From Fragilariopsis cylindrus CCMP1102 (lineage: Eukaryota; Bacillariophyta; Bacillariophyceae; Bacillariales; Bacillariaceae): a stretch of 64,000 nt of DNA. The notes beneath the pieces were generated by a model. That model was not told the origin of the DNA and did not search any database. It worked only from the letters and a program-made list of their open reading frames with translations. The translations under genes were made by a program, and so were the position numbers. The stretch lies in contig FMBT01000451.1 of the NCBI GenBank assembly GCA_900095095.1, forward strand, positions 1 through 64,000, in the 5' to 3' direction. The first letter of the stretch is position 1, and every line of letters begins with the position of its first letter. Shown here one piece after another: positions 1-11,137 of this stretch.

Positions 1-693
1 CCTCTGTAGTTCGGCAGGATCCATGTTTCTGATTTGATCGGCAGCCTGTTTCATCATTTGTGGATTGTTTGCCATCATTTCCATTTGATTCGCCGCTCCT
101 TTTATTTGTTCGTCAGACATGTGTGCTAATTGGGGATTGGTTTGTCGAATATAATTCGGGTCCATAGTCCTCATCATTCTTGCTTGTTGACGAAGTTGGT
201 CAGGATTCATATTGCCTAAATTATCGGCAGCTTGGGAACCAACACCTGGATTGTTCTTAACACTAACTGGAGCAACGACGGGTTTTGGTTGTGACAACTT
301 GGCCTTGGCTAGTAATTTCGGGATCTCGTTCTCGTCTGCAGCAGATATAGATTCAGACGACATGAGTTTTGTAACTTCGTCCCGTAGGTCGGATTTGTCC
401 ATACCCACTAATTCACCATCGTTATTCTTTTTCTTCAAAATCATTTTTAATTCCTTCACCGATAAACTCTCCAATGTTCTTGGTTCGTAACGAAGATTCG
501 ATGGTTTGAGGCCCACTGATCTGTCAAGTTGTGGAATAAAAACAGTATGACGATCCGCACTAGATAGATCGGATTTAATAACACCAATTTTTCCATTCAA
601 ATCAGCAGCGTTCAGGCTATGAAGTATAACTCGAGCTTCCAAAGGAAAGCTTGTTACTAAGACCTCTTCCACATTGTTGGTAGTTGATGACAT
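1..693 (-). CDS. OEP61/STI1-like protein, C-terminus cut by window edge
   Basis: The frame is open from an ATG at 693 to the left edge (231 codons, no stop), so this is the N-terminal part only. Residues about 5-60 look like a small SH3-like barrel ending in a KPSNLRYEP motif. They are followed by a SAP-like helix pair (SLSVKELKMILKKK, then a DKSDLRDEV helix). From about residue 150 there are Met/Gln/Asn-rich repeats such as MNPDQLRQQARMMRTMDPN and MANNPQMMKQAADQIRNMDP. Repeats of this kind precede the TPR domain in OEP61/TPR7-type chaperone receptors and resemble STI1 motifs. In that family the TPR domain binds Hsp70/Hsp90 C-termini at an organelle surface; here any TPR would lie outside the window, so the role is inference. 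No intron or frame break is visible. Confidence 0.6.
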   Translation of the reverse strand, partial: MSSTTNNVEEVLVTSFPLEARVILHSLNAADLNGKIGVIKSDLSSADRHTVFIPQLDRSVGLKPSNLRYEPRTLESLSVKELKMILKKKNNDGELVGMDKSDLRDEVTKLMSSESISAADENEIPKLLAKAKLSQPKPVVAPVSVKNNPGVGSQAADNLGNMNPDQLRQQARMMRTMDPNYIRQTNPQLAHMSDEQIKGAANQMEMMANNPQMMKQAADQIRNMDPAELQR

Positions 694-1050
694 GATCGTG
701 TCCTGCTCTACTATTATTTTATGGAATGTATTGCAAATTAATTACTACTTTGTAATGTCTATGAGAATGATGTATGATTGTGATATATACAATAAAGCTA
801 TTTCGTGAAATGTGATACGACAGTAAAGAACGCTCTATTTTGTGAGGCGCTGGACGAAGCTAGTACTGTAGCTCTGCGTATTTTAGTGGGGCAGTTTCAA
901 AGAGCACATTCGAACATTCAAACATACAAAATCAGTAACCGGCAAAAAAAATGCGAAAAATCTAACCGTTGTGCGTGTTTTAAATTTAGTATGACTGGAT
1001 CCGATCGACCGAGATTATCAAAATAACTACCATGTTCAAGGTATGTACTG
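694..1050. other. Spacer, probable divergent promoter region
   Basis: This spacer lies between the OEP61-like start and the MITE. A 73-codon open frame at 805-1026 has no recognisable domain, low complexity and no homology that I can see. I see nothing else. Confidence 0.4.
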
Positions 1051-1272
1051 TACTTCCTCCGTTCACCGCTTGATTCGTACGCGCTATCGTGAGGAATTTT
1101 TCACACAATAAAAGGTGAGAGAGTGAGTCGAAAACTTCAAAATCTCATTTTCTTCTTTAATTTCCTGTCGATTGGTAGATTTTAGGACCGATTTTAAGGG
1201 CTCTCCACCCTTTAGTGCGTCTTAATTTTCAGACGATAGCGTATACGAATAAAACGGTGAACGGAGGAAGTA
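1051..1272. mobile_element. Stowaway-like MITE (Tc1/mariner type, non-autonomous)
   Basis: The element is 222 bp with long terminal inverted repeats. The left end starts CTTCCTCCGTTCACCG at 1053; the right end reads CGGTGAACGGAGGAAG, finishing at 1270. The two ends match over about 38 bp with a few mismatches (the second block is ATTCGTACGCGCTATCGT against ATTCGTATACGCTATCGT). Each end is flanked by TA, the target duplication of Tc1/mariner elements. There is no coding capacity inside, so it would need a transposase in trans. The arms are still well matched, suggesting a fairly recent insertion. It sits in the promoter region of the downstream PLA2-like gene, ending about 140 bp before its start. 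Confidence 0.85.
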
Positions 1273-1412
1273 TGCAATGCTATTCATAATATTTCATATC
1301 GGCATTCATACTTTATGTCATAAAATTACGACGAGAAGACAACAAAATTAATAGGACCGACTTGTCATTAAAGTTATATAATACAGTAATAACAATAACA
1401 ATACTAAGAAGG

Positions 1413-2210
1413 ATGATGATATCAATGAATATATCGTATTGGGTATTATTTGTCCTTTCGTTATTTATATTAGTAGCCGCAGAGGGTGGTGGTGGTGGTG
1501 GTCCTAGCTTCAATATGGACGGTGAACCTAAATTTTGCAAACCTTATAAATGTTCAAAGGGGAAAACACCAGTAAACAAATGGCCACTATCATTCAAGTC
1601 GAGTGGATGTGCTTCTCTTGGTGGAGGAGGAATGTCGATGACCGTTCCAGGAGGTTCCGACAAAAATGGACCTCAAGAAGGTTGTTGTGATCAAAGAACC
1701 GCATGTCTTCAAATTTGTGGTAATACTAAAATGAATTGTGACGAGGAATTCAAACAATGTACAAACGACGTGTGCAGTAAGGCTACTGATGAAAAAAAAT
1801 GTACAGAAAGTACAAGCATTTTTTCTATCATGATAAATTTTGAAAATTGTTCAACATACGATCAACAACAATATTCTCATTGTACTTGTGTCGCAACAGA
1901 CGACGTACCTAATGCACAGAAAGAAATCTTACGAAAATTTTATAAAAAATTTAGTCCAGATTCGATCGATAAGGTAGATGGTCTTGCGGAGAAGGTAGAC
2001 ACACCACGTAAAATGGCTAATCTACTGGGGAAACTTGTAAAGAAATTTTATCCAAAAACTATACAAAAGATAAAAGATCCACAACAAGAAAGGATGGAAA
2101 GAATGATGAAAGATGGTGATTATGCCAAGGAAAAGACGGAGGAAAAAGAAGTAGAAGAAGATGAACATCGGGAGGAAGATGAGGAGGATGAAGATGTACA
2201 GGAATTATAA
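1413..2210 (+). CDS. Secreted group XII phospholipase A2-like protein with altered active site
   Basis: I start at the ATG at 1413 (MMISMN); the frame upstream has only a TTG. The protein is about 265 residues: a hydrophobic signal peptide, a Gly-rich stretch, then a Cys-rich core of about 100 residues. The core contains CCDQRTACLQICGNTKMNC followed by DEEFKQC, which aligns with the group XII PLA2 core (CCNQHDRCYETCGKSKNDC, DEEF). In active enzymes the HD pair of that block carries the catalytic His. Here the pair is RT and the following Tyr is Leu, so hydrolysis is doubtful, as in the inactive mammalian PLA2G12B. The C-terminal 90 residues are Lys-rich and then very acidic (EEDEEDEDVQEL). 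It is probably an extracellular or secretory-pathway lipid-binding protein. The family call is fairly firm; the function is inferred. Confidence 0.72.
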   Translation: MMISMNISYWVLFVLSLFILVAAEGGGGGGPSFNMDGEPKFCKPYKCSKGKTPVNKWPLSFKSSGCASLGGGGMSMTVPGGSDKNGPQEGCCDQRTACLQICGNTKMNCDEEFKQCTNDVCSKATDEKKCTESTSIFSIMINFENCSTYDQQQYSHCTCVATDDVPNAQKEILRKFYKKFSPDSIDKVDGLAEKVDTPRKMANLLGKLVKKFYPKTIQKIKDPQQERMERMMKDGDYAKEKTEEKEVEEDEHREEDEEDEDVQEL

Positions 2211-2724
2211 TCAAACATTATTATTTTAAAAATTATTGATCTCCACGCTGCTGCAATTCAGCTGCACTATTATATTTTGTTGTTGTTGTGTGTGTGTGTG
2301 TGTGTAACACAATAAAATAGCAAAACGAACAATAATACATATGGTAATATTATAATCAGCTTGTCTCTAGCTACCACTAATGTAATCCCAAGGATAAATA
2401 GAAAATCAACATATATCCATTTGAATACATAGTGATTTTCACTTAGTCCATTCAGTCAGAGGCTGAACAAAGAAAAGCTTCATCATGTAGAATTCAAGTC
2501 TACATGAAAGTTAGTATAAACCTACTAAAAACTACGCAAGTTTGTTTGAGTTGATAACTTTAAGGTGCTATGATAGGATTAGATCAAGTACTATTAAGTG
2601 TGAGATTAAAGATTAAGCAAGTGCTCTTTTCAAATGCAGTTCCAAGAGATAATTGATAAGTCAGTTTCAAATTATACCACATTACTTATACATTATATCA
2701 TAGATAGTATTTAATCATTTAATT
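2211..2724. other. 3' spacer between convergent genes, GT microsatellite
   Basis: The 3' ends of the PLA2-like gene (plus strand) and the myosin gene (minus strand) converge here. A short GTT/GT tract lies at about 2279-2304 and AATAAA-type signals follow near 2310. Nothing else is recognisable. Confidence 0.45.
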
Positions 2725-5700
2725 CTAATAACGTGAGGGTGCAGTCGTCGGCTTCGAAGAAAGTATCATACTAGCTCCAACCGCAATAGCAACAACAGCG
2801 ATACCTATACCAACTAATAATATAGACTCGGACCCATTGAAGTCCCCCTTTTTCACTTCTGCTGTAAGTTTCACCACGACCTTGCTGCCATTAGAAGCAT
2901 TTCGAGCAAGAGTTACCGCTTCAGCCAGATCTTCATCAGTAGATATCAAAATTGCGTCTCCCTCTTCATCGAAGAATTTAAAAGAAATGTTTGTTGCTTT
3001 CAATCTTCCAGCTAACTTGTCTACGAAAGCCTTCCGCAGACAAACAATTTTTATTTCTGAATGAAGACGGTGAGTGTGCCCATCAGGATCCACAATCTTG
3101 AAAACAACGACATTTCCATCTGAAAGGAAACTAGCGGTTTCCATTCTATAGGTGTCGTTGAATGTAGTTTCATCAAACTCTTCATTTGATCCTTTCTGGA
3201 ATTCCAATGTCGATGGGATGTTTCCAAGAGGAGGTGGCGATGACGAAACCATTGGTGCATTTTTTGAAACTTTGATCATCGGAACTTTATTTTTAACAGG
3301 TGGAGTAGCAACGGAATTTATTACAGACTCATTAACTGAAGCGTCGTCCATTCGTAGAGCGACTTCAAAAATAGAACGCCAGTGATCAGGTCCACCGCAA
3401 GCATGGATGACATCCATCACATCAACGACACCAACAACAGATCCATCCTCAGCAACAATTGGCAAAGTTAGGAATTTGTTGTCATGCATCATTTTCAATG
3501 CCTCTATTGCGTTCATTTCGGGTTCAGCGAATTCAGGATCCGGTGTCATCACTGTTGACACTGCAGTAGATGCTTGATCAAGCTCTGCCGCAACAACACG
3601 TGTCATCATGTCTTTGAATCCAAAAATTCCTACCAGCTGCCCCTCATCAACAACAAGGGCAGCTTTCCTACTTTCGGTCATAGCACTAGCAACGTCAAGC
3701 ACGCTAGTTTCGGGACGAACAATTGCGCAATACGTATCACGAGTAATGCTGCGTAATGAAGGGACAGCGGAATCTGCTCCAAGTGCTTTATTTAAGAGTG
3801 GATACAGCAAAGCCTCGAGAGAAGCTGCATCAGCGACACCTGTTGATTCAATCGCTTTTTTCATCAATTGTTCGGCGGCATTGGATTTGGTAGATACCGA
3901 CCGCTCCAATTTAGATATAGCATCATTGAGGCATCTGGCGATGTCTAACGTTCCAACAACGTCCTTGCCGTTAACAACAGGTAAATGACGGAATCTATGC
4001 TCGATCATTAGCATCATTGCATCCATCGCCGAGTCGTTGTGATTCACAAATTTAGGATCTGGAGTCATCACAACAGAAATACAAGTTTTGGTCGTGTCTA
4101 AGCCCTTCGAAACTACGCGTCTTGTTATATCCGTGTCAGTGATGATTCCTGTCAATTGACCGTTTGAGTCTACCAGGATAGCTGAGTCACTTCTATTAAT
4201 AGCAAGTTTTTTTGTAACAGCTAAGATTGATTCATCAACTGAGGATATTTGTGGTTTCTTTGGACGGATATTCATCACAGTCTTGTTAAGTTCGATTGCT
4301 TTCGCTGACGACTTCGAAGGCCCGGAAGTGAAATCCTCGACAGCATTGCTGCGTCCACTTGCATGGGATGCAGTTTCGGAAAGATCGTCAAGATCTAGTG
4401 AGGTACTGAAGATTGATCTCCAACCTTCTACACCTCCACATCCATAAATAACATCCATTACATTCACCAATCCAACAACAGTACCATTCTCTTCACAAAC
4501 AGGCAAGGTCAAGAATTTGTTGTCATGCATGGTCTGCAGAGCTTCCAATACAGTCATATCTGGAGACACAGATTCTGGGTTTGGAGTCATCACAGCAGAT
4601 ATCTCTGTGTCATCCATAGGTAGCTCCTTGGCAACAACACGGGTCATCATGTCCTTGAATCCAAATATACCAACCAAATTGCCATCTTCAACTACAAGAG
4701 CAGCCTTTCTACTTTCTGCCATCTTTGTTCCTGCTTCAAATACACTGGTTCCCAACTGGACAACTGTGCTTGGCTTTCCTGCAAGGAGACTGCGCAGAGT
4801 AGGAGATGCTTGATTTCCAAAAGCTTGATTCATCAATGGGGCTAGCAATGCCTGAAGGGCCGCAGCCTGGGCCCCCTGAGCTCCTTGAGATTGCATTGCT
4901 TGACTCAATGCTTCTTGAGCTTCACTTTGAGCCACACTACCACTAGTGGACTTGGACTTCTTCTCAAGTTTACTAATTGCATCATTCAGGCATTTTGCAA
5001 TATCAAGCAGCCCTACAACTCCTCCTTTATCATCAACAACTGGCAGATGACGGAAGTGGTTCTCTACCATAGTTGTCATTGCATCCATTGCAGAGTCCAA
5101 CATAGAAACACAGGTAGGATTTGGTGTCATTACCTTTGAAACACTTGTAGAAGCTGCATCCAAATGCTTTGCAACTAATCTTCTTGTAATGTCTGTGTCA
5201 GTTATGATTCCTGCTAGACCTCCCTTGTCATTCACAATCAAGGAAGCTGAGCCACGCTTGCTAGCAAGCATTTGAGTCACTGATAGGACACTATCCCCAA
5301 CAGAGGAAACCAGTGGCTTCTTCGGTCTAAGCAATGAGACTTTACGGGCTTTGGCGGATTTATTTGTTGGTACAGTTCTTGATCTTGAAGATTGGCTACG
5401 ACCGGCTGTGCTTCCTTTCCCACTCTTGTATGAAACTTCGTCAGACATATCATCAAGTTCCAGTGAGGTACTGAAGATTGATCTCCAACCTTCTACACCT
5501 CCACATCCGTAAATAACATCCATTACATTCACTAATCCAACAACATTACCATTCTCTTCACAAACAGGCAAGGTCAAGAATTTGTTGTCATGCATGGTCT
5601 GCAGAGCTTCCAATACAGTCATATCTGGAGACACAGATTCTGGGTTTGGAGTCATCACAGCAGATATCTCTGTGTCATCCATAGGTAGCTCCTTGGCAAC

Positions 5701-8700
5701 AACACGGGTCATCATGTCCTTGAATCCAAATATACCAACCAAATTGCCATCTTCAACTACAAGAGCAGCCTTTCTACTTTCTGCCATCTTTGTTCCTGCT
5801 TCAAATACACTGGTTCCCAACTGGACAACTGTGCTTGGCTTTCCTGCAAGGAGACTGCGCAGAGTAGGAGATGCTTGATTTCCAAAAGCTTGATTCATCA
5901 ATGGGGCTAGCAATGCCTGAAGGGCCGCAGCCTGGGCCCCCTGAGCTCCTTGAGATTGCATTGCTTGACTCAATGCTTCATGAGCTTCACTTTGAGCCAC
6001 ACTACCACTAGTGGACTTGGACTTCTTCTCAAGTTTACTAATTGCATCATTCAGGCATTTTGCAATATCAAGCAGCCCTACAACTCCTCCTTTATCATCA
6101 ACAACTGGCAGATGACGGAAGTGGTTCTCTACCATAGTTGTCATTGCATCCATTGCAGAGTCCAACATAGAAACACAGGTAGGATTTGGTGTCATTACCT
6201 TTGAAACACTTGTAGAAGCCGCATCCAAATGCTTTGCAACTAATCTTCTTGTAATGTCTGTGTCAGTTATGATTCCTGCAAGACCTCCCTTGTCATTCAC
6301 AATCAAGGAAGCTGAGCCACGCTTGCTAGCAAGCATTTGAGTCACTGATAGGACACTATCACCAACAGAGGAAATCAGTGGCTTCTTCGGTCTAAGCGAT
6401 GAAACTTCACGGTCGCTTCGGCCATCGGTTGACCTCGATCTGCTGCCTACGGAACGATTATCGTTGACAACTTTAACGTTACTCTTCTTCGTCTTTACAA
6501 AAGATGCGGTGCTGATTGCTGATGGCTTCAACGGTGCCGCCAAAGTGACAGTAGGTGATTTATATTTGGCCTTCCGTACAGCTACATTGCTTGAAATCGA
6601 GTTGAAAGATACTTCGTTAGGCTCGTCAATTTCCAGTTCTGCATTTAATTTTAGTTCCAAGATACTGATTTCTTTATCGATTATTTCTGCGTCAACGAAT
6701 CTTTTATCGGATATTGCTGTATCCATTGCTGATTTTTTTGTTGAAATTGTGCCACGAAGTTCAGTAACCGTCGGAAAATTGCTACGAAGCATTTCCATTC
6801 TATCAATCAATGCTTGAATCTCCTGAGCCTTTTTGAAATGTTTTAATGATACTTCTGACGCTTGCAGTAATACGTTTGATCTTATTTCTTTCTCTAACGA
6901 GTGCCTTGATTCAAAAACTATTTCTGTACCATCAAGCCCGGTAATCGGTGTGTAGTCGTTGTCAGATGTATTTGTTTGTGCCTGGAGGACTCTTTCTCTT
7001 TCGTCTGTGACGCTTTGTTCGAGCCGAGAAATTTCATCATTCAGTTTGCTTGCATTCCCGAAGTCTTTACAAGAAATAGCGTCTTCGAGTGCCTTCTTTG
7101 CGCCTCGTAACTCGTCTTCGAGTTCATCCACCGAAGGAAAGAATATTCGAAGCTTCTCTTTGTCGTCAATCTTAGACTGCAATTCTGATGCTAACTGGAA
7201 GTCTTTCTTCGAAATCGCTTCCTCGACTTGATCGTGGAGAGCTGTGAGTTCACTTTCGAGATCTGCCCGAGAATCGATGCCATCAATCAAGATATTCAAA
7301 GCTTCTACTCCTCCAGACTGTTCGGGATCTTCATTGCTTTCGTTGTCCTCGTTAAGGGCTTCGTTCAAACGCTTCTTCGCGTTATCCATTTCCAGTTGAA
7401 GTGATGCTGCATTTGCAAAGTCACGTCTTTTTGCAGCGCCAGCAACAGCTTCTTCCGCTCGACACACGTCAGCTTTTAATTCGTCAATCGTTGGGTATTC
7501 CTTTCGAAGGATAGTGAGGTTTTCTAATTCATCCTGTATTGGGCTTGCTTCTTTGTAATCTTTACGCTGGATAACAATATCTAATCGTTTTTCTATCGCA
7601 GCTATTTTCTCTTCCAGTCGCGGACGCGTCATTGGTTGCCGTTCTTCGATCGCAATTTTGATAGATTCACTGTTAAAATGCATGAGCAGCAGACATTGAC
7701 AAAAGGTTAGAATGCATTCAATAGATAGAATATTGTCTGGTATCAAAGGGTTTTTTTCTGTTCAAGACGTACACTTTTTCTTCGATATTAGCAGCTCTCT
7801 TGAAGTCTTGAGAATCAATTGCATTTTCCAAGCAATTCGTTTCAGAACGCAACAGTTCATTCAGTTCTCTGTGGCTCATGCCGCAAAGTGGATCTCTTAG
7901 CCTTCTGGCAAATAACTTTGCAGCAATTTTTCGTTGATGGGATTGGATCTTAACAACGGCATTAATGCAACTTTTCAGGATTTTCACTTGTAGATACATT
8001 CTGTAAGTTGCAGCTATCCTCGAGGAAGCTTTATTAGCTTTGTACTTCTTCATCATTGAGAGACGAAATTTCATCCAAGTAACAAGCAATATAGATGCTC
8101 GTCGTGAAGCTACTAATCTGCCAAATCGACCGAGCGTCCGGGCAGCGCGATGTACACGTAGCTTAGCAAGCCGTTCCAGTTTGTCTGATAGTTCCCGTCG
8201 AAGAAATATCTTGGAATGTCCTATTTGCCAATCTGCGTCGCTAACATTTAATCGTTTCGATAGAACGCTTACAAGCTGGTCGATTCCCATGCCTCCATTT
8301 AAATCATCGGCGCTAAGTAAGACACTAAAGCGATTGTAAAAACTGTTATGATCCTCTCTCAACGCATAGCCTTCACGACGTATACGAATAGCCTCCATCA
8401 TTCCTGAATACCTGAGCTGCTTCAGCACTTCTCCAGCATTAAAAAGATCCGAAGCTTTCTTCAAGTTAGGCTTTATACAACGGATGTAATGGGGCTGCGT
8501 CATTTCTAAATCGCCAACTAAAGATTGCAGCGACTGCTTAAACTGAGAAGCAACGCTAAAGCCTCTAATTGATGATCGCCTGTCATCATTGGATGCAGGG
8601 ACACCAAACACGTCTCGTGCTAGGGGAATTGTCGAAGTTGATCCTAAGTCCTTCAACTCGTTACTTGTACTTTCCATATTTTTCTCGACAAATCCATCAA

Positions 8701-11137
8701 CTGTATATCGAACCTAGAATATGAAACAATTTGTTAGTTTATATGAAACATAAAATATAGTATAAAGTCATCACAAAATATTCGAAAACGATTACATACC
8801 TCACCCGCGTAGTGCGAAATGCTAAACTGGCGGTCGTTCCCAAACTTAGGGGTCACAAAATAGTCATGACCACCATTGGTATTCTTTGTTCCAGCCACAC
8901 TGCCAAACAATTTGTGGAGCTGAGAAACAAATGTAACGTCCTTCTCCCTACTAGATCCCATGCCTGAAAACGAATCGTCAAGCGTATTGAGAATGCCTAC
9001 AAGTCCAGCACCACCTTCTATCAGTTCTAAACAGGGCTGATTATCGTTGAAGGTAATATATGTCCAGTCAACACCCTCTGATGCATAGAGTTTCTGCTCC
9101 ACTTCAAAAACATGGCGATTGAAATGACGCTGCAATTTTTCGTTGCAATAGTTGATCAAAAGCTGTTCGTATCCATTCACATCAAAACATTCGAAGCCGT
9201 AGATATCAAGAACGCCAATAAAGCCAGTCTGCTTGGCATCATTCCGGGCAAAACTATCGGTTTCGTTTTGACTCAGAGTAATATTGATAGATTTGACAAG
9301 CCAAAGAAACAAGTAAGAATATGTCATTTTTGCCAAAGCATCTCGTTTATCTTCGGCCATAGCCATTGTGGAAGGCTTTTTGATGCTCTTCCCATTGATT
9401 GTTAGCAGCTTAGTTAAAATTGCGTCGGCGACGTCACTCTCTTTCAAACCAAGTAACGCACACGCCTTTTGTAGGCTTGGACGGGAATCCTCTGTGATAA
9501 CTGCAGAATGATCTTCATCATTATCGGTCTCTTCAAAACTAATGTTACCTATGTGTAAAACGGCGGCTGTCATGCCCATAACAGTATTTTGTTCTTCTGT
9601 CGCAAGCCCAACATTTGATAGGCATTCCATGGTTTCAACAAAATTGCTTTTGTCGCTTTCTGTGTTTGGTGAAGAGCGATATCCCAGGTATCTGAATGAC
9701 TCTGTTCCAACATCGAGTCCGAGTTCTTGAAGGAGTTCAGGATTGGCTCCGGCAAAAATCTGATAGAATATATGGTAGTTCCTCTCACCCTCGATCTGAG
9801 TTGTAATTCTCGTTTTTTCTAGAAGGTAATTGGAAACCCTTGCACCCATGATAATCCCTTTCTCAGTACTGAAATTGATATGAATATACTTTCCAAAGCG
9901 CGATGAATTATCGTTGCGCAATGTCTGTGCATTTCCGAATGTTTCTAGAAGAGGATTAGAAGATAAGACTCTTTCTTCCAAAGTTGCCATAGCCTTACCA
10001 TCAGGGGAGAGAAACGGTGGATTTTCCTTGGATGACCACTTATTTTTTTTGGTCGTTATTCGAGCGAGATATTTCATTATATACTTGGTCGCTTCAGTTT
10101 TTCCAGCGCCGCTCTCTCCACTGATAATGATACTCTGATTTAGTACTTGTCCGGATCCCATCCTATGATTTTTAGGGCTATCCATAGAACGATCTGCATC
10201 TGCATCTTCTAGGTTGGGGACGATATGTACAGAATCCATCATTGCGCTGTAAGCTCTATCAGCCACTTGAAACAAGTGAGGCTCCTCTTCCGAAAAGTTG
10301 GCTGACGTTCGATATCTGAGCATCGTTTGTTCGGAGTATATAGATTCCCCCTGTTGAGTAATAATTGGCTTGTATGGGTTGACTGAGATTAATATAGGAC
10401 CTGCTGATGTGTAGATTGTATCCCGTTTGTATCGAACACGAAGCGCATGGAGTAGACTTGACTCGGTAATATTTGCCATGTGTAAAACATCGTTGAGACC
10501 TACGTAGTCGTCTGGCGAGGTCAAAGCAATGAGCTTTGTTGCGTCTCTAATTTTGTACAATGTCCCATCTCTAGTTTTCACCAAGGCTGGACCACCCACT
10601 GGCTGTATAGTAGCTCTCCTTTTCTTATTCTTTTTCGAATTTGATCCTTTTCCTTTTGATCCTTTATCAGTATTTTCCTCCAATGATTTGATAATAGTAC
10701 AAGGAGTGTACAAGTGTTTACTGTTGAAAAGAAGTGAATCATCAGACCCATCATCACTATCGTCTTTTTTTGAACTTCTCTTGGATGGAGTTTTGAACGG
10801 TTGCATCCCTGTACCGATATTCTCGTTTATGATCAACAATGGGTCAAAGAAATATTCCACAATTGCTTTTCCAGTCACCTGTTTGAAAAAGAAGTTGGAA
10901 GTTGCGAAATGTAAAATGTACAGTGAGTTTGTGGTTCAGTCAGTAGGCTATTTGTAGGGTGGTATATTGTCTGTATATCCTACATCCTTTAATCCGTGTC
11001 AACACATTGAAAAAAAAACCTACCAGATCCACCGGTTTGGCCCTTTCGTTTGGGAGCGAAGGGGTCTTGTAAGGGGTACGACCTCCATTCCGCTTGGACT
11101 TCGGCGCCGGGGTGGAGTAAGAATTAGATGATGACAT
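2725..11137 (-). CDS. Class XXIX-type myosin: motor, IQ, UVR-like repeats, 12 CBS domains, PB1, C-terminal anchor
   Basis: Four exons join cleanly (11137-11024, 10878-8800, 8713-7773, 7669-2725) into 2,692 residues. Introns of 145, 86 and 103 bp have GT-AG ends. After a basic Ser/Lys-rich leader comes a complete motor. It has the P-loop GESGAGKT (about residue 292), switch I NDNSSRFGKY, switch II DIYGFECFDVNGYEQL, the HYAGEVRYTVDGF segment rebuilt across intron 2, and HYIRCIKPN. Light-chain-binding helices follow, then helical repeats of UvrB/UvrC-like type (such as RKDYKEASPIQDELENL). Next are three modules of four CBS domains, a PB1 domain (NVVVFKIVDPDGHTHRL to about residue 2640) and one C-terminal membrane span ending SSKPTTAPSRY. 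This matches published class XXIX myosins of diatoms. The inferred role is actin-based transport of a membrane it anchors to, with CBS domains as possible adenylate sensors. There is no frame break in 8 kb of coding sequence. Confidence 0.93.
4395..6390 (-). repeat. Near-identical tandem duplication of the four-CBS module inside the myosin gene
   Basis: Two copies, at about 5460-6390 and 4395-5325, lie 1,065 bp (355 codons) apart in the same reading frame. They differ at only a handful of bases (for example TCCATAAATAAC against TCCGTAAATAAC). The linker segments flanking the copies are quite different. The third module (about 3370-4290) is clearly diverged. This pattern fits a recent unequal crossover or ongoing gene conversion between the first two modules. 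Confidence 0.9.

Noticed and set aside
805-1026. 73-codon open frame
   Set aside because: No domain, low complexity, and no leader or splice context; chance open frame in a spacer.
3152-6817. Long plus-strand frames opposite the CBS repeats
   Set aside because: They are shadows of the myosin codons; their near-identical pairs simply mirror the duplicated CBS module.
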